Of a stretch of DNA of 64,000 nucleotides, positions 25,601 through 34,369 are shown one piece after another. This DNA comes from Terrabacter sp. Root85. GTDB lineage: Bacteria > Actinomycetota > Actinomycetes > Actinomycetales > Dermatophilaceae. The notes below the pieces were generated by a model that was not told where the DNA came from, ran no database searches, and saw only the letters and a program-made list of their open reading frames with translations. The number at the start of each line of letters is the position of its first letter. Position 1 is the stretch's first letter. A program made the translations under genes and the position numbers. The stretch covers positions 419,641-483,640 of the forward strand of contig NZ_LMIW01000001.1 of assembly GCF_001429185.1 (NCBI RefSeq), read 5' to 3'.

Positions 25601-26221
25601 TCAGGACTCCTTGACCGCGATGCCCTCGACCACGTGGGCGACCTTCTCGAACGCGTCGGCGGCGTTCTCGAAGCCGTCGACGATGGCCTTGACCTTGATC
25701 ACGTTGACCGGGTCGGGCGAGTTGTTGAAGAGGGCGGCCACCATCTTGCGGTGGAGGGAGTCGGCCTGGTTCTCGAGACGGTTGATCTCGATCCAGTAGC
25801 TCTTGAGGTCCTTCATCGAGCGCAGGCGCGGCATCGCCTCGGCGGTCACCTCGGCCATGCGCGCCAGGATCTCGAACTGCTCGGCAAGACCCTCGGGGAT
25901 CTCACCCATGCGGTAGAGCACGATGAGGTCGGCGGTCTCCTCGATGTAGTCCATGCAGTCGTCGAGCGACGCGGCGAGGTTGTGGATGTCCTCGCGGTCG
26001 AAGGGCGTGATGAACGAGCTGTTGACCTTGTTGATGAGCTCGTGCGTCGCGTCGTCGGCTGCGTGCTCGAGGTCCTTGAGTCGGTCAGCCACCGCCTGCC
26101 GCTTGGCGGGCTCCACCTCGAGGAAGCGGGTCAGCTCCCGGGTCGCCTCGACGAGGAGTTGGGCGGAAGAGGTGAAGAGGGAGAAAAAGCTCGTGTCCTG
26201 GGGTGTGAGGCGAAAACCCAC
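25601..26221 (-). CDS. DUF47 PhoU-like protein partnered with Pit
   Basis: A 206-residue all-helical protein of the PhoU-like DUF47 family, usually encoded with Pit permeases and thought to modulate them. Conserved pieces are LEHAADDATHELINKVNSSFITPFDREDI, split over residues about 50-78, and metal-binding acidic/histidine positions in the later helices (DSLHRKM). I start at GTG (VGFRLTPQDTSFF); the upstream extension is arginine-rich and unlike the family. The stop is 7 bp before pit. The 172-bp gap upstream shows no clear promoter. Confidence 0.88.
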   Translation of the reverse strand: MGFRLTPQDTSFFSLFTSSAQLLVEATRELTRFLEVEPAKRQAVADRLKDLEHAADDATHELINKVNSSFITPFDREDIHNLAASLDDCMDYIEETADLIVLYRMGEIPEGLAEQFEILARMAEVTAEAMPRLRSMKDLKSYWIEINRLENQADSLHRKMVAALFNNSPDPVNVIKVKAIVDGFENAADAFEKVAHVVEGIAVKES

Positions 26222-26393
26222 GGGGGCGCTCCGGTCGATCGAGGTCTGGTCCGGGGAAGATGCTACGGCGTAGAAGTCACTCCGGCGCAACCCGGCGTCG
26301 ATCCGGTGTTCATCCGGACCTGCCTGGCTGCGGCCGGGGCGACGAGCCGGGAGCATGCCGCAGCATCCGGTCGTGCGTGCGGACGGGAACGAG

Positions 26394-26594
26394 TCACTCC
26401 GCCGGCGGCGTCTGCGGGACGTCCGACGGGGTGCCGGAGACGTCACCCGGGATGCCGAGGAGCTCGTCGACCTCGTCGGGAGTGAAGTGACGCGGGCTGG
26501 AGGATGCAGCCACCACGAGGTCGCTCACGAGCTCGATCTCGTCGGCGAGTGCGACATCGAGCAGGTCACCGGACCGCTCCTCCTCGGGCGTCAT
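26394..26594 (-). CDS. small conserved hypothetical protein
   Basis: A 66-residue acidic protein (EIELVSDLVVAASSSPRHFTPDEVDELLG) with a predicted helix and a helix-turn-like C-terminal half, ending in a Pro/Ser tail. I recognise similar small actinobacterial proteins but no function. Codon use is normal for the window. The ATG begins MTPEEE; no strong ribosome site is visible. Confidence 0.55.
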   Translation of the reverse strand: MTPEEERSGDLLDVALADEIELVSDLVVAASSSPRHFTPDEVDELLGIPGDVSGTPSDVPQTPPAE

Positions 26595-26854
26595 GGGTCC
26601 AATCTAGGCGTCTGCCTGGTGGTCGGTGGGGCGAAGGCCCAAACGAGATGGGGGCGTGACCCCTTGCGGTGGACCGACGCCGAGCGTGCTCGGGCGAGGA
26701 GGTTGCGTCGGGTCGGGAGCGCCTCTCGGCACAGGGCCGCTCGTAGCGGCTGAATTTGGGACCCGGGGCTACCGCGACCCGACGCGCGTCAAGGATAAAG
26801 CCGCCCGAACGGATCACCAAAGAGGTGCGGGCGCAAGACCCGTCGGTCGCCGGC
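26595..26854. other. 260-bp intergenic region, content unresolved
   Basis: This gap has unusually varied composition, with the A/T-richer words GAATTTGGG (on the complement CCCAAATTC), AAGGATAAAG and CACCAAAGAGG. A TTGACG on the minus strand could be a -35. I found no open frame with good codon use, no tRNA and no known riboswitch core by eye. It may be a long leader of the 66-residue gene or hold a small RNA. Confidence 0.3.
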
Positions 26855-27466
26855 TCAGTCGAGCGCGTCGGCGCGCCACAGGCGAGCGCAGACGGTGAGG
26901 TCCTCGGCCATGACGAGGACGTTGGCCGCCTGCTCGGCGGACTCGTCGCCCGACGAGATGTCGGCGCGACCGGCGGAGACGACGCGGCAGAACGCCGAGG
27001 CCCGCTCGAGTGCGACGGCGAGGTCGCCCTCGAAGACGCCGCGCAGCACCTCGTCGATGACGCGACCCATCTCCTGGGGTCCGGGAGGCTCGGCGGCACC
27101 GGCCACGGCGTGGTTGGGGCCGGTGAAACGGATGCCGGCGGCATACTCCCGGCTCGCCTCGTCGGGCGCCCGCTGCACCCATTCACGGAGCACGTAGAGG
27201 CGCCACAGCGCGCCCGGGAGGGAGCGGGCCGGGCGCTGGGACCACAGCTCGGCGAGGGTCGACAGGCCGATGTCGTCGACGAGTGCGACGAGCTTCTGCG
27301 TCACGGCGGGGTCGGACGCCGCGCGTCCGGCGTGGACGAGCGCGAGGGCCGTCTCGTGGGCGACGTGGATCTGCTCGGTGGGGTCGTAGGCAGGACCGTG
27401 CGCCTCGAGGGCCGCCTCGCTGAAGAAGGCGGGCCGCCTGGGGGCGCGGTGGTCGCTCTCACTCAT
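26855..27466 (-). CDS. conserved actinobacterial hypothetical protein
   Basis: A 203-residue soluble, mostly helical protein (HVAHETALALVHAGRAASDPAVTQKLVALVDD, then STLAELWSQRP). It resembles an actinobacterial family that databases sometimes mislabel as an RNA polymerase subunit; I see no polymerase motif. The function is unknown. The ATG (MSESDH) gives a short polar N-terminus. Its start is 52 bp from the divergent start of the next gene. Confidence 0.7.
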   Translation of the reverse strand: MSESDHRAPRRPAFFSEAALEAHGPAYDPTEQIHVAHETALALVHAGRAASDPAVTQKLVALVDDIGLSTLAELWSQRPARSLPGALWRLYVLREWVQRAPDEASREYAAGIRFTGPNHAVAGAAEPPGPQEMGRVIDEVLRGVFEGDLAVALERASAFCRVVSAGRADISSGDESAEQAANVLVMAEDLTVCARLWRADALD

Positions 27467-27518
27467 CCCAGCAGGCTAACCCCCGGCACCCACGGCGCCG
27501 GTCTGGCACGCTGCGCTC

Positions 27519-28369
27519 GTGAGCTCCCTCATGCCGCGCCTCGACCGCGTCACCCGCACGTTCTGGCGCACGACGGGGCGGCCGTCGAGCTGGCGGGCGC
27601 GCAGGCCTGGCTGGACGCGCCGGTCCACGACGGTGCCGTCGTCGGCGACGCGTGGCTGGCGAGCGCCGCGGCACGGTGGGGCGGCGAGGTGCGCGAGGAC
27701 GTCGACGGCGCCGGCCTGCTCCCCGACCTGGGCGTGCTCGACGGGCCGGGCTTCCGCGCCGCAGCCCTGCATCCCGACGTCCGCGACTTCTACGAGCACA
27801 CGTCGCGCTGGCGGATGGAGGTGTGGACGCAGTGGACCGCGGCCTTCCAGCCCGGCGGCGAGCTCGTGTCGCGCTTCTTCGGTCGACGCGTCCAGCAGCT
27901 GGCGCTGCCCATGCGCCCCCTCGACGTCGCCCACGGGATGGACAGCCGGGTCGCCGTCATCTCCGACGACAGCGGTCGGCAGCGGGCCGCCGGCTGGATC
28001 CGCTCGTTGCGCTCGACCGGCGAGTACGTCTACAGCGGGTGCTACGCGAGCCGGGTGCTGCCGGGCGCCGACCGCCCGAGCGTCCACGTGACCTTCCCGC
28101 TCGAGGCCGGCAACGTGCAGGTGTTCCTGCGCCCCACGGCCCTCCCGGACGGGTCGCTGCAGCTGGACTCGCCCCCGGGGCCGTTCGGCAGCGACGGCGC
28201 GTACGTCCTGGTCACCGACGACCGCCGCGCCCACGCCTCGCGGGCGCCCGTCCACGAGCGCTTCCGCGTCTACGTCGACGGCGAGGGCGTTCTCCGCACC
28301 GACCACGAGCTGAGGATGTGGTCGGCCACCGCGGTTCGCCTGCACTACAAGCTGACCCGCGTCAGCTGA
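27519..28369 (+). CDS. conserved hypothetical protein, probably frameshifted near the start
   Basis: The body, about 265 residues ([47 protein letters not shown]), is clearly coding up to the stop at 28367-28369, but that frame has no ATG or GTG near its beginning. The plausible start, GTG at 27519 ([17 protein letters not shown]), with CACGCT six bases upstream, is in another frame. A one-base deletion around 27555-27572, joining TFWR to [10 protein letters not shown], would explain both. The family is an actinobacterial one of unknown function that I cannot name. Alternatives are a sequencing error or a non-standard start. The last 8 bp overlap the end of lutC tail to tail. Confidence 0.6.
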
Positions 28370-28982
28370 CACCGTCAGCCGGGAGCATGCCGTCTGCCCC
28401 GCTGACGAGGACGACGTGGAGGGTGCGCGGGCCATGGACGCCCTCGACGCGGCTCAGCTCGATGTCGCTCGTCGCCGAGGGCCCGCTGATCCACGTCGTC
28501 GGGCGTGACGGGTCGAGTCGCCTGAAGGCGGCCGGGACGTCGTCGACGACCTGGTCGGCGCGGACGACACAGACGTGGAGGTCGGGCACCAGCGTCAGCA
28601 CCCGCCGCCCCTCCCCCGGCCCGTGCGAGAGGACGATCGTCCCCGTCGTCGCGATCGCGACGGTCGCCGTGGTGACCACGGCCGTCGTCGCGTCGAGGTC
28701 CGCCGCGCTGAGGGCCGCGTCCGGGACCGCGCCGGGGACGGCATACGGCATCCCGTCGGGGACGACGACGGTGGCGCCCTCGGGAAGGGCTGCCTCGATG
28801 GCGGCGTCGACACCGTCCGGGCCGCACCGCACGACGGTGGCGCGATAGTCGGCCACCCGATCGGCGAAGAGGTCGACGTCACCGTCGCGCTCGGGCCGGT
28901 CGAGCGCCGGGACGTCGACGGGACGCCGCGCCGACGCGATGGCGTCGCGGACCGCACCGAGGATCTCGTCGCGGGCGCTCAC
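28362..28982 (-). CDS. lutC: LutC, LUD-domain subunit of lactate oxidation
   Basis: A 206-residue LUD-domain protein ([62 protein letters not shown]). It is the third subunit of the LutABC complex that oxidises L-lactate to pyruvate in Bacillus and relatives. Its GTG overlaps the TGA of lutB (GTGA). The longer upstream reading is inside lutB and was rejected. It ends tail to tail with the preceding plus-strand gene, with an 8-bp overlap and the palindrome GTCAGCTGAC. Confidence 0.9.
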   Translation of the reverse strand: MSARDEILGAVRDAIASARRPVDVPALDRPERDGDVDLFADRVADYRATVVRCGPDGVDAAIEAALPEGATVVVPDGMPYAVPGAVPDAALSAADLDATTAVVTTATVAIATTGTIVLSHGPGEGRRVLTLVPDLHVCVVRADQVVDDVPAAFRRLDPSRPTTWISGPSATSDIELSRVEGVHGPRTLHVVLVSGADGMLPADGVS

Positions 28983-30469
28983 CGCCTGCCGCCGTCGGTG
29001 CGCTTCCACCAGGCGCGGAACGACTCCGCGGGCGGCGCGGGCAGGTCGCGCGCGTCGGTCCATGCGGCGCCGGGGCCGGGCAGGCGACCGAGGAGCCGTC
29101 GGCCACCGGCGCGCCTGTCACGACGAGCGATCCGCGAGATCGCGTCGTGGGCTCGACCGGCCAGGCCCGAGGCACGCTCGGCTGCGGCGAGACGCTCCCC
29201 GGACCCGAAGGTTGCGGCGGCCGCGCGCATGGCAAGGGCTTCGGGCTTGGGGACCCCCGACCGGTGGGTGTCGACGACCTGGGCTCGCAGGTCGACGAGG
29301 ACGCTGGGGATGTCGATCCGCACGGGGCACGCCTCGAAGCACGCACCGCAGAGCGACGAGGCATACGGCAGGGAGTCGGTCTGGTCGTCGTGGCCGACGC
29401 CCTTGAGGAGCGGGTTGAGGATGGCGCCGATGGGGCCGGGGTAGACGGAGCCGTAGGCGTGGCCGCCGGTGCGCTCGTAGACAGGGCACACGTTGAGGCA
29501 GGCGGAGCACCGGATGCAGCGCAGCGCCTGGCGGCCGACCTCGTCGGCGAGCGCGCGCGTGCGGCCGTTGTCGAGGAGGACGACGTGGACCTCCTGCGGC
29601 CCGTCGCCGGGCGTCACCCCGGACCACGTCGAGGTGTAGGGGTTCATCCGCTCCCCCGTCGACGAGCGCGGCAGCAGGGTGAGGAAGACGTCGAGGTCGG
29701 TCCACGTGGGGACGACCTTCTCGATGCCGACGACCGACACGAGCACCTCGGGGAGGGTCAGGCACATGCGGCCGTTGCCCTCGGACTCGACGACGACGAG
29801 GGTGCCCGAGTCGGCGACGGCGAAGTTGGCGCCGCTGACGCCGACCTTCGCGCGGAGGAACTTCTCGCGCAGGTGCAGGCGGGCCGCCTCGGCCAGGCGG
29901 GCCGGGTCGTCGGTGAGGTCGGCCGGGGCGGCCCGGCCGACGCGGCCCATCTCGCGCTCGAAGACGGCGCGGATCTCTGCTCGGTTGCGGTGGATGGCGG
30001 GCACGAGGATGTGGCTCGGGAGGTCGTCGCCCAGCTGGACGATGAGCTCGGCGAGGTCGGTCTCCCACGCCGAGATCCCTTGTGCCGCAAGGTACTCGTT
30101 GAGCTCGACCTCCTGCGTCGCCATCGACTTGACCTTGACCACCTCGTCGACCCCGTGGGCCCGGGCGACCTGCGCCACGACCTCGGACGCCTCCTCGGCG
30201 GTGCGTGCCCAGTGCACGCTGGCGCCTCGTGCGGTGAGTGACTCCTCGAGCCGGACGAGGTGCTCGTCGAGGTGGAGCAGGACGTCGTCCTTGATCGCGG
30301 CGGCCCGGAGGCGCAGCGCCTCCCAGTCGTCGACCTCGGCGACGACGGCCGCGCGCTTGGCCCGGATCGTCGTCGTCGCGTGGGCGAGGTTGGCCCGCAG
30401 CTGCGTGTCGGCGAGGGCGGCGCGAGCGGCGGTGGGGAACGGCGGCATACCGACGAAGGTGCGGCTCAT
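28979..30469 (-). CDS. lutB: LutB, iron-sulfur subunit of lactate oxidation
   Basis: A 496-residue protein with an N-terminal LUD-like region ([40 protein letters not shown]). Two [4Fe-4S] ferredoxin motifs follow, [14 protein letters not shown] near residue 320 and [13 protein letters not shown] near 376, and a C-terminal helical domain. It should pass electrons from lactate to the respiratory chain. ATG overlaps the TGA of lutA (ATGA). A longer reading upstream is part of lutA. Confidence 0.92.
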   Translation of the reverse strand: MSRTFVGMPPFPTAARAALADTQLRANLAHATTTIRAKRAAVVAEVDDWEALRLRAAAIKDDVLLHLDEHLVRLEESLTARGASVHWARTAEEASEVVAQVARAHGVDEVVKVKSMATQEVELNEYLAAQGISAWETDLAELIVQLGDDLPSHILVPAIHRNRAEIRAVFEREMGRVGRAAPADLTDDPARLAEAARLHLREKFLRAKVGVSGANFAVADSGTLVVVESEGNGRMCLTLPEVLVSVVGIEKVVPTWTDLDVFLTLLPRSSTGERMNPYTSTWSGVTPGDGPQEVHVVLLDNGRTRALADEVGRQALRCIRCSACLNVCPVYERTGGHAYGSVYPGPIGAILNPLLKGVGHDDQTDSLPYASSLCGACFEACPVRIDIPSVLVDLRAQVVDTHRSGVPKPEALAMRAAAATFGSGERLAAAERASGLAGRAHDAISRIARRDRRAGGRRLLGRLPGPGAAWTDARDLPAPPAESFRAWWKRTDGGRR

Positions 30470-31218
30470 CGGGCGCCCCCGTGCGTCACGCCCTCCGTCG
30501 AGGCGAGCACCTCGGCGAGGTGCATGACGCGGACCCCGGCTCGTTGCCGCGTCAGCAGGCCACCGATGTGCATGAGGCACGAGCTGTCGCCGGCGACGAG
30601 GACCTCTGCTCCCGACTCACGCACGTGCCGAGCCTTGTCGGCGCCCATGGCGACGGAGGTGTCGGCGTTCTTGAGCGCGAAGGTGCCTCCGAAGCCGCAG
30701 CACTCCTCGGCCAGCGGGAGGTCGAGGAGCCGGAGGCCGCGCACCGCGCGCAGCAACCGCTCGGGGCGGTCACCGACGTTGAGCATCCGCAGCGAGTGGC
30801 ACGTCGGGTGGTACGTGACGGAGTGCGGGAAGGAGGCGCCGACGTCGTCCACCCCGAGGTCGTCGACGAGGAACTCGGACAGCTCACGCACCCGCGGCGA
30901 GATCTCGGCGACGGCGGCCACGAGGCCCTCGTCGCCCGAACGGCGCGCGACGATCGAGTGCTGGTGGCGGGCAGAACCGGCGCAGGACCCGGACGGCGTG
31001 ACGATCGCGTCGTAGCCCTCGAACGCCCGCACGAAGGTGCGCACGACCGGGACGGCCTCGTCGAGGTAGCCCGTGTTGACCATCGGCTGGCCGCAACAGG
31101 TCTGGGCCGCGGGGAACTCGACGTCGACGCCCAGACGGCGCAGCAGCGTCACGACGGCCTTGCCGGCGTCCGGGAACATCGCGTCGTTGAGGCAGGTCAC
31201 CATCAACGCCACGCGCAT
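30466..31218 (-). CDS. lutA: LutA, cysteine-rich CCG-domain subunit of lactate oxidation
   Basis: A 250-residue protein with the two heterodisulfide-reductase-like CCG domains, seen as TCCGQP near residue 40 and ECCGFGG near 172, plus SGSCAG and TYHPTCHS. First gene of the lutABC operon; the three genes overlap by four bases each. GAGGG precedes the ATG. No FadR/GntR-type LutR regulator or lactate permease is adjacent. Confidence 0.92.
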   Translation of the reverse strand: MRVALMVTCLNDAMFPDAGKAVVTLLRRLGVDVEFPAAQTCCGQPMVNTGYLDEAVPVVRTFVRAFEGYDAIVTPSGSCAGSARHQHSIVARRSGDEGLVAAVAEISPRVRELSEFLVDDLGVDDVGASFPHSVTYHPTCHSLRMLNVGDRPERLLRAVRGLRLLDLPLAEECCGFGGTFALKNADTSVAMGADKARHVRESGAEVLVAGDSSCLMHIGGLLTRQRAGVRVMHLAEVLASTEGVTHGGAR

Positions 31219-31302
31219 ACCCACACCCTCGCACAGCGCAGGTGGACGATGAGGTGAGTCGTCCGCGCCACCTGGGCGCGGACCCGGACGGTGGAGGTCG
31301 TC

Positions 31303-31617
31303 ATGAGCGTCAAGGTGGAGCTGTCGGAGCTGGGCGAGGCAATGGGGCACCACGACTACGCGTTCCTCGTGTGTCTCGGCGAGGAGCGGCCGCACGTGCT
31401 CGGGGTGCGGCCACGCCTCGACGGCGACCGTCTGCTCGTCGACCGCATCGGCTCGACGGCCACGCGCCTCGTCGGCGAGCACCGCGGCGTCACGTTCGTC
31501 TTCCCGCCGCGGGAGGCCGGCGACCGGTCGCTCCTCGTCGACGGCACGGTCACCGATATCGGGGACGGAGAGCTCGTCGTGACGCCCGAGGGAGCCGTGC
31601 TCCACCGCCCCGCCTGA
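31303..31617 (+). CDS. pyridoxamine 5'-phosphate oxidase-like small protein
   Basis: A 104-residue beta-rich protein (DYAFLVCLGEERPHVLGVRPRLDGDRL, split across the first 45 residues) resembling the FMN-binding split barrel of PNPOx-like proteins, many of which bind flavin or F420. No substrate can be assigned. GGAGG lies at ideal spacing before the ATG; an earlier ATG four codons upstream lacks this. It precedes the sigma factor by 126 bp on the same strand. Confidence 0.72.
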   Translation: MSVKVELSELGEAMGHHDYAFLVCLGEERPHVLGVRPRLDGDRLLVDRIGSTATRLVGEHRGVTFVFPPREAGDRSLLVDGTVTDIGDGELVVTPEGAVLHRPA

Positions 31618-31660
31618 GGGTCTGCCCCGCCCGGTCCGGCCGGGCTGATCTGTTCAGCCC

Positions 31661-31689
31661 TTGTGCAATGTTGAGACTTTGTCTAAGGT
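31661..31689 (+). promoter_or_regulatory. candidate promoter of the sigma factor gene
   Basis: TTGTGC and TAAGGT are 17 bp apart, about 54 bp upstream of the sigma ATG, in one of the few A/T-richer stretches. This looks like a housekeeping-type promoter. Confidence 0.5.
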
Positions 31690-31742
31690 TCCTCACGTCG
31701 GTCAAGCAAGCGCCGCCACCCACATCCCTGGATGGAGCAGAC

Positions 31743-32531
31743 ATGACCGACCCTTCGCGCGGTCCCCGCAAGGACGCCCGCACCCGTGACCTCATCACCA
31801 CCGTCCGCACCTCGCACTCCGAGACCGAGAAGGCGCAGGCCCTCGAGACGGTGACCCGGCTGCACATGCCACTGGCCCGGTCCCTCGCCCACCGCTACGC
31901 CGGGAAGGGCCTCGACCGGGATGACCTCGAACAGGTCGCATTCCTCGCTCTGCTCAAGGCGATCCAGCGTTTCGACCTCTCCCAGGCGACCGAGTTCGGC
32001 GCCTACGCGACGCCCACCATCACCGGTGAGCTGCGCCGCCACTTCCGCGACCACGGCTGGCTCGTCCGGCCCCCGCGCGGCCTGCAGGAGCGGCGCCAGC
32101 TCGTCACCGACGCCCGCACGCGCCTCGAGCAGACGCTCGGGCACGAGCCCACCCAGGACGACCTCGCCACGGCTCTCGAGCTGACCCTCGAGCAGGTCAA
32201 GGAGGCGCAGGTCGCCTCGACAAACCTTCGGCCGGCCTCGCTCGACGCCACCACGACCGAGGGCGGCCGTCCGGTTCTCGACCTCGTCGACGCCCGCGCG
32301 GAGCACCACTCGGACCCGAGCCTTGACGACGGGATCGTCGTGCGGACAGCGCTCAAGCGGCTGCCCCCGCGCGACCAGGAGATCGTCGAGCTGCGCTTCG
32401 CACACGACATGACGCAGGCCGAGATCGCCCAGACCATGGGCCTCAGCGCCATGCAGGTGAGCCGGCTGCTGCGTCGGGTCCTCGCCGAGCTGCGCGGCCA
32501 CCTCGAGTCCGCGGAGCTCATGAGCGCCTGA
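31743..32531 (+). CDS. RNA polymerase sigma factor, SigB/SigF/SigG (group 3) family
   Basis: A 262-residue sigma factor. Region 2 (DRDDLEQVAFLALLKAIQRFD, promoter -10 recognition, with YATPTITGELRRHFRDHGW), region 3 (LEQTLGHEPTQDDLATAL) and region 4 (MTQAEIAQTMGLSAMQVSRLLRR) are all present. These factors drive stress or developmental regulons and are usually held by an RsbW-type anti-sigma. None is adjacent, though the MEDS/RsbW-like protein at 3 kb is of the right class. GGAG precedes the ATG. A terminator hairpin follows. Confidence 0.9.
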   Translation: MTDPSRGPRKDARTRDLITTVRTSHSETEKAQALETVTRLHMPLARSLAHRYAGKGLDRDDLEQVAFLALLKAIQRFDLSQATEFGAYATPTITGELRRHFRDHGWLVRPPRGLQERRQLVTDARTRLEQTLGHEPTQDDLATALELTLEQVKEAQVASTNLRPASLDATTTEGGRPVLDLVDARAEHHSDPSLDDGIVVRTALKRLPPRDQEIVELRFAHDMTQAEIAQTMGLSAMQVSRLLRRVLAELRGHLESAELMSA

Positions 32532-32565
32532 CGGGCGGACCTCCCGGTCCCGGAGTACGCAGCAC

Positions 32566-32601
32566 GCAGCCCGCACCGCAGACGACGGCGGTGCGGGCTG
32601 C
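32566..32601. terminator. 13-bp-arm terminator after the sigma gene
   Basis: Perfect 13-bp arms (GCAGCCCGCACCG) around a 10-nt loop lie between the convergent sigma and PEBP genes. Confidence 0.75.
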
Positions 32602-32625
32602 GCCGTCGTCCGGCGCCGCTGGGCG

Positions 32626-33147
32626 TCAGTGCTGGTAGGTGCCGTGGATGACGGCTCGGGCGAGCGTCTTGAAGGCGAGGTTGAACGAGACGACGGCCGG
32701 TGACGCCGAGTCGTCGACGCCGAGCGCGGGCTCCGAGACGGCGTGGACGACGAAGAAGTAGCGGTGCGGCATGTCTCCCTCGGGCGGGGCTGCGCCCATG
32801 AAGGCCGCCTCACCACCGTCGTTGCGCACGTGGAATGCCTTGCCCGGCAAGGCTGCCGACGCCGCACCCGTGTCGAGCGAGGTGACGTCGGCGGGCACGT
32901 CGACCAGCACCCAGTGCCAGAAGCCCGACGGGGTGGGGGCATCAGGGTCGAAGCAGGTCACGACGTAGCTCTGCGTCCCTTCCGGCGCACCGCTCCACGA
33001 CAGCTGCGGTGACGTGTTGCCCTCGGCGGCCACCTGCTCGTCCTCGAGGGGCTGCCCGTCGGCGACGTCGGTGCTCGTCACCGTGAAGGAGGGCACCTGC
33101 GGCAGCAGGTCGTACGGGTTCGGGGCGACCGGTCGGTCCAGGCTCAT
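32626..33147 (-). CDS. YbhB/YbcL-type PEBP family protein
   Basis: A 173-residue phosphatidylethanolamine-binding-protein-like protein. The family's ligand pocket motifs are present: [19 protein letters not shown] and [20 protein letters not shown]. Bacterial members are cytoplasmic or periplasmic and their ligands are mostly unknown; no signal peptide is seen. AGGAGG precedes the ATG. Confidence 0.88.
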   Translation of the reverse strand: MSLDRPVAPNPYDLLPQVPSFTVTSTDVADGQPLEDEQVAAEGNTSPQLSWSGAPEGTQSYVVTCFDPDAPTPSGFWHWVLVDVPADVTSLDTGAASAALPGKAFHVRNDGGEAAFMGAAPPEGDMPHRYFFVVHAVSEPALGVDDSASPAVVSFNLAFKTLARAVIHGTYQH

Positions 33148-33302
33148 GCGGTCCTCCTGCTCAGTCGTTGACGTCTGCACCATACCCACCGAGTCCGTAT
33201 GCCGTCCCGTTCGGAGCGCGCACCCGTGACCACCGCGGGCTGGCGCCATCTCACCCCGCGCGGGTGACGCCTGCGCCATAGGTCGTGCGCGGACAATCGG
33301 CC

Positions 33303-34247
33303 ATGAGACGCATTCCTGCCCTGGTCAGCGCGTTGGCCACCCTCGTCGTGATCGCGGTTCTCGCCGCGTGCTCCGGCAGCGGGTCGGTGACCCTGCCGAC
33401 GACGCTGCCGAGCATCAGCCGCTCGGCGCTGCCCTCCGCGAGCGAGCCGGCGGCCAGCGCGCCGGCAGAAGCGCCGACCTCCAGCGCGCCGACCTCCAGC
33501 GCGCCGGCCGTCACGCTCCCGGAGCTGCCGACCCGGACCGTCCCGGCCGAGACCCAGACCGTGACCCAGACGCAGACTCAGACCCAGACCCAGACCCAGA
33601 CCCAGACCCAGACGCAGACGGAGACGAGGACCCAGACGGCCACGGTGACCCGGACCGAGACGGCCACGGTGACCGAGACACCATCGGAGAGCGAGTCCCC
33701 CACGCCGACCCCGACCGAGGCCGCGCCGGCGGCGCCCACCTCGGAGCAGGGGACGACCTGGTGGCCGTGGCTGCTGCTGCTCCTCCTGCTCGGCGCCCTC
33801 GCCTGGTTCCTGATCCGGCGGCGCCAGGCACAGGCGGAGCTCCAAGCCTGGGACGACCGACTGGCTGCCGCGGAGAAGGAGGCGTCCTGGGTCGAGGACT
33901 CGCTCACCACCCAGGTCCTCGAGCGGCGGAGTGCCGCCGAGGCGCTGCCGATCTGGACGGCCGCCCAGCCCCGACTGCTGGAGATCGACGAAGCCTTCCA
34001 CACCCTCGCCACGGAGGCGCCGGACGGAGCCCGCGCCGAACGAGCCACCGACATCCGGGGGCTCCTGCGGGGCCTCGTGGAGGCCGTCGGCGCCGACCTC
34101 GCGACCGCCCCCACCGCCGACCCCGACCAGTTCCGGGCCCGTCGCGCCAACATCGACTCCGCCAGACGCGAGCTGCGGGCAACCCTCGGCCCCGTCGAGA
34201 GTCCGGCCGCCGCAGCGGGACCGGACCGGCCCGACACCGGCGCCTGA
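33303..34247 (+). CDS. lipoprotein with Thr-Gln repeats and a membrane anchor
   Basis: A 314-residue protein. A lipoprotein signal peptide ends in lipobox LAAC (Cys23). A Ser/Ala/Pro-rich linker follows, then a Thr-Gln dipeptide repeat (about residues 84-105) and more Thr-rich sequence. A membrane span ([19 protein letters not shown], near 154-172) leads into a cytoplasmic helical domain of about 140 residues. If both anchors are used, the Thr-rich part is an extracellular stalk, possibly O-glycosylated. No known family is recognised. GACAAT lies five bases before the ATG. Confidence 0.75.
   Translation: MRRIPALVSALATLVVIAVLAACSGSGSVTLPTTLPSISRSALPSASEPAASAPAEAPTSSAPTSSAPAVTLPELPTRTVPAETQTVTQTQTQTQTQTQTQTQTQTETRTQTATVTRTETATVTETPSESESPTPTPTEAAPAAPTSEQGTTWWPWLLLLLLLGALAWFLIRRRQAQAELQAWDDRLAAAEKEASWVEDSLTTQVLERRSAAEALPIWTAAQPRLLEIDEAFHTLATEAPDGARAERATDIRGLLRGLVEAVGADLATAPTADPDQFRARRANIDSARRELRATLGPVESPAAAAGPDRPDTGA
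33551..33620 (+). repeat. 6-bp tandem repeat coding Thr-Gln
   Basis: Near-perfect repeats of ACCCAG, with a few CGCAG and CTCAG variants, code a run of alternating Thr and Gln. Copy-number change in 6-bp steps would keep the frame and alter stalk length. Confidence 0.8.
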
Positions 34248-34336
34248 CGCGCTCCGACGGCGCTGGCGCCACGGAGTCGCGGAGCCGGCCCGGCGTGGAG
34301 GTCCCACGTCCGACGCGATCCCTCGTTACGCTGAAG

Positions 34337-34351
34337 GTCACGAATCGTGAC
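34337..34351 (+). promoter_or_regulatory. 15-bp inverted repeat upstream of the membrane-protein gene
   Basis: GTCACGA-A-TCGTGAC lies 18 bp before the ATG and 4 bp after TACGCT, a possible -10. It would fall in the first transcribed bases and could be a repressor site. Confidence 0.4.
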
Positions 34352-34369
34352 AAAGCAGACAGGGGTCCG

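Noticed and set aside
26595-26854. A c-di-GMP, c-di-AMP or cobalamin riboswitch in the 260-bp gap
   Set aside because: None of the conserved core words of these riboswitches could be found on either strand by eye.
31242-31742. An N-terminal extension of the sigma factor starting near 31242
   Set aside because: It covers the PNPOx-like gene in another frame. The sigma ATG at 31743 has GGAG upstream and a promoter before it.
33551-33620. Short regular repeats as a possible CRISPR array
   Set aside because: The units are 6 bp with no spacers and code a Thr-Gln run inside a lipoprotein gene.
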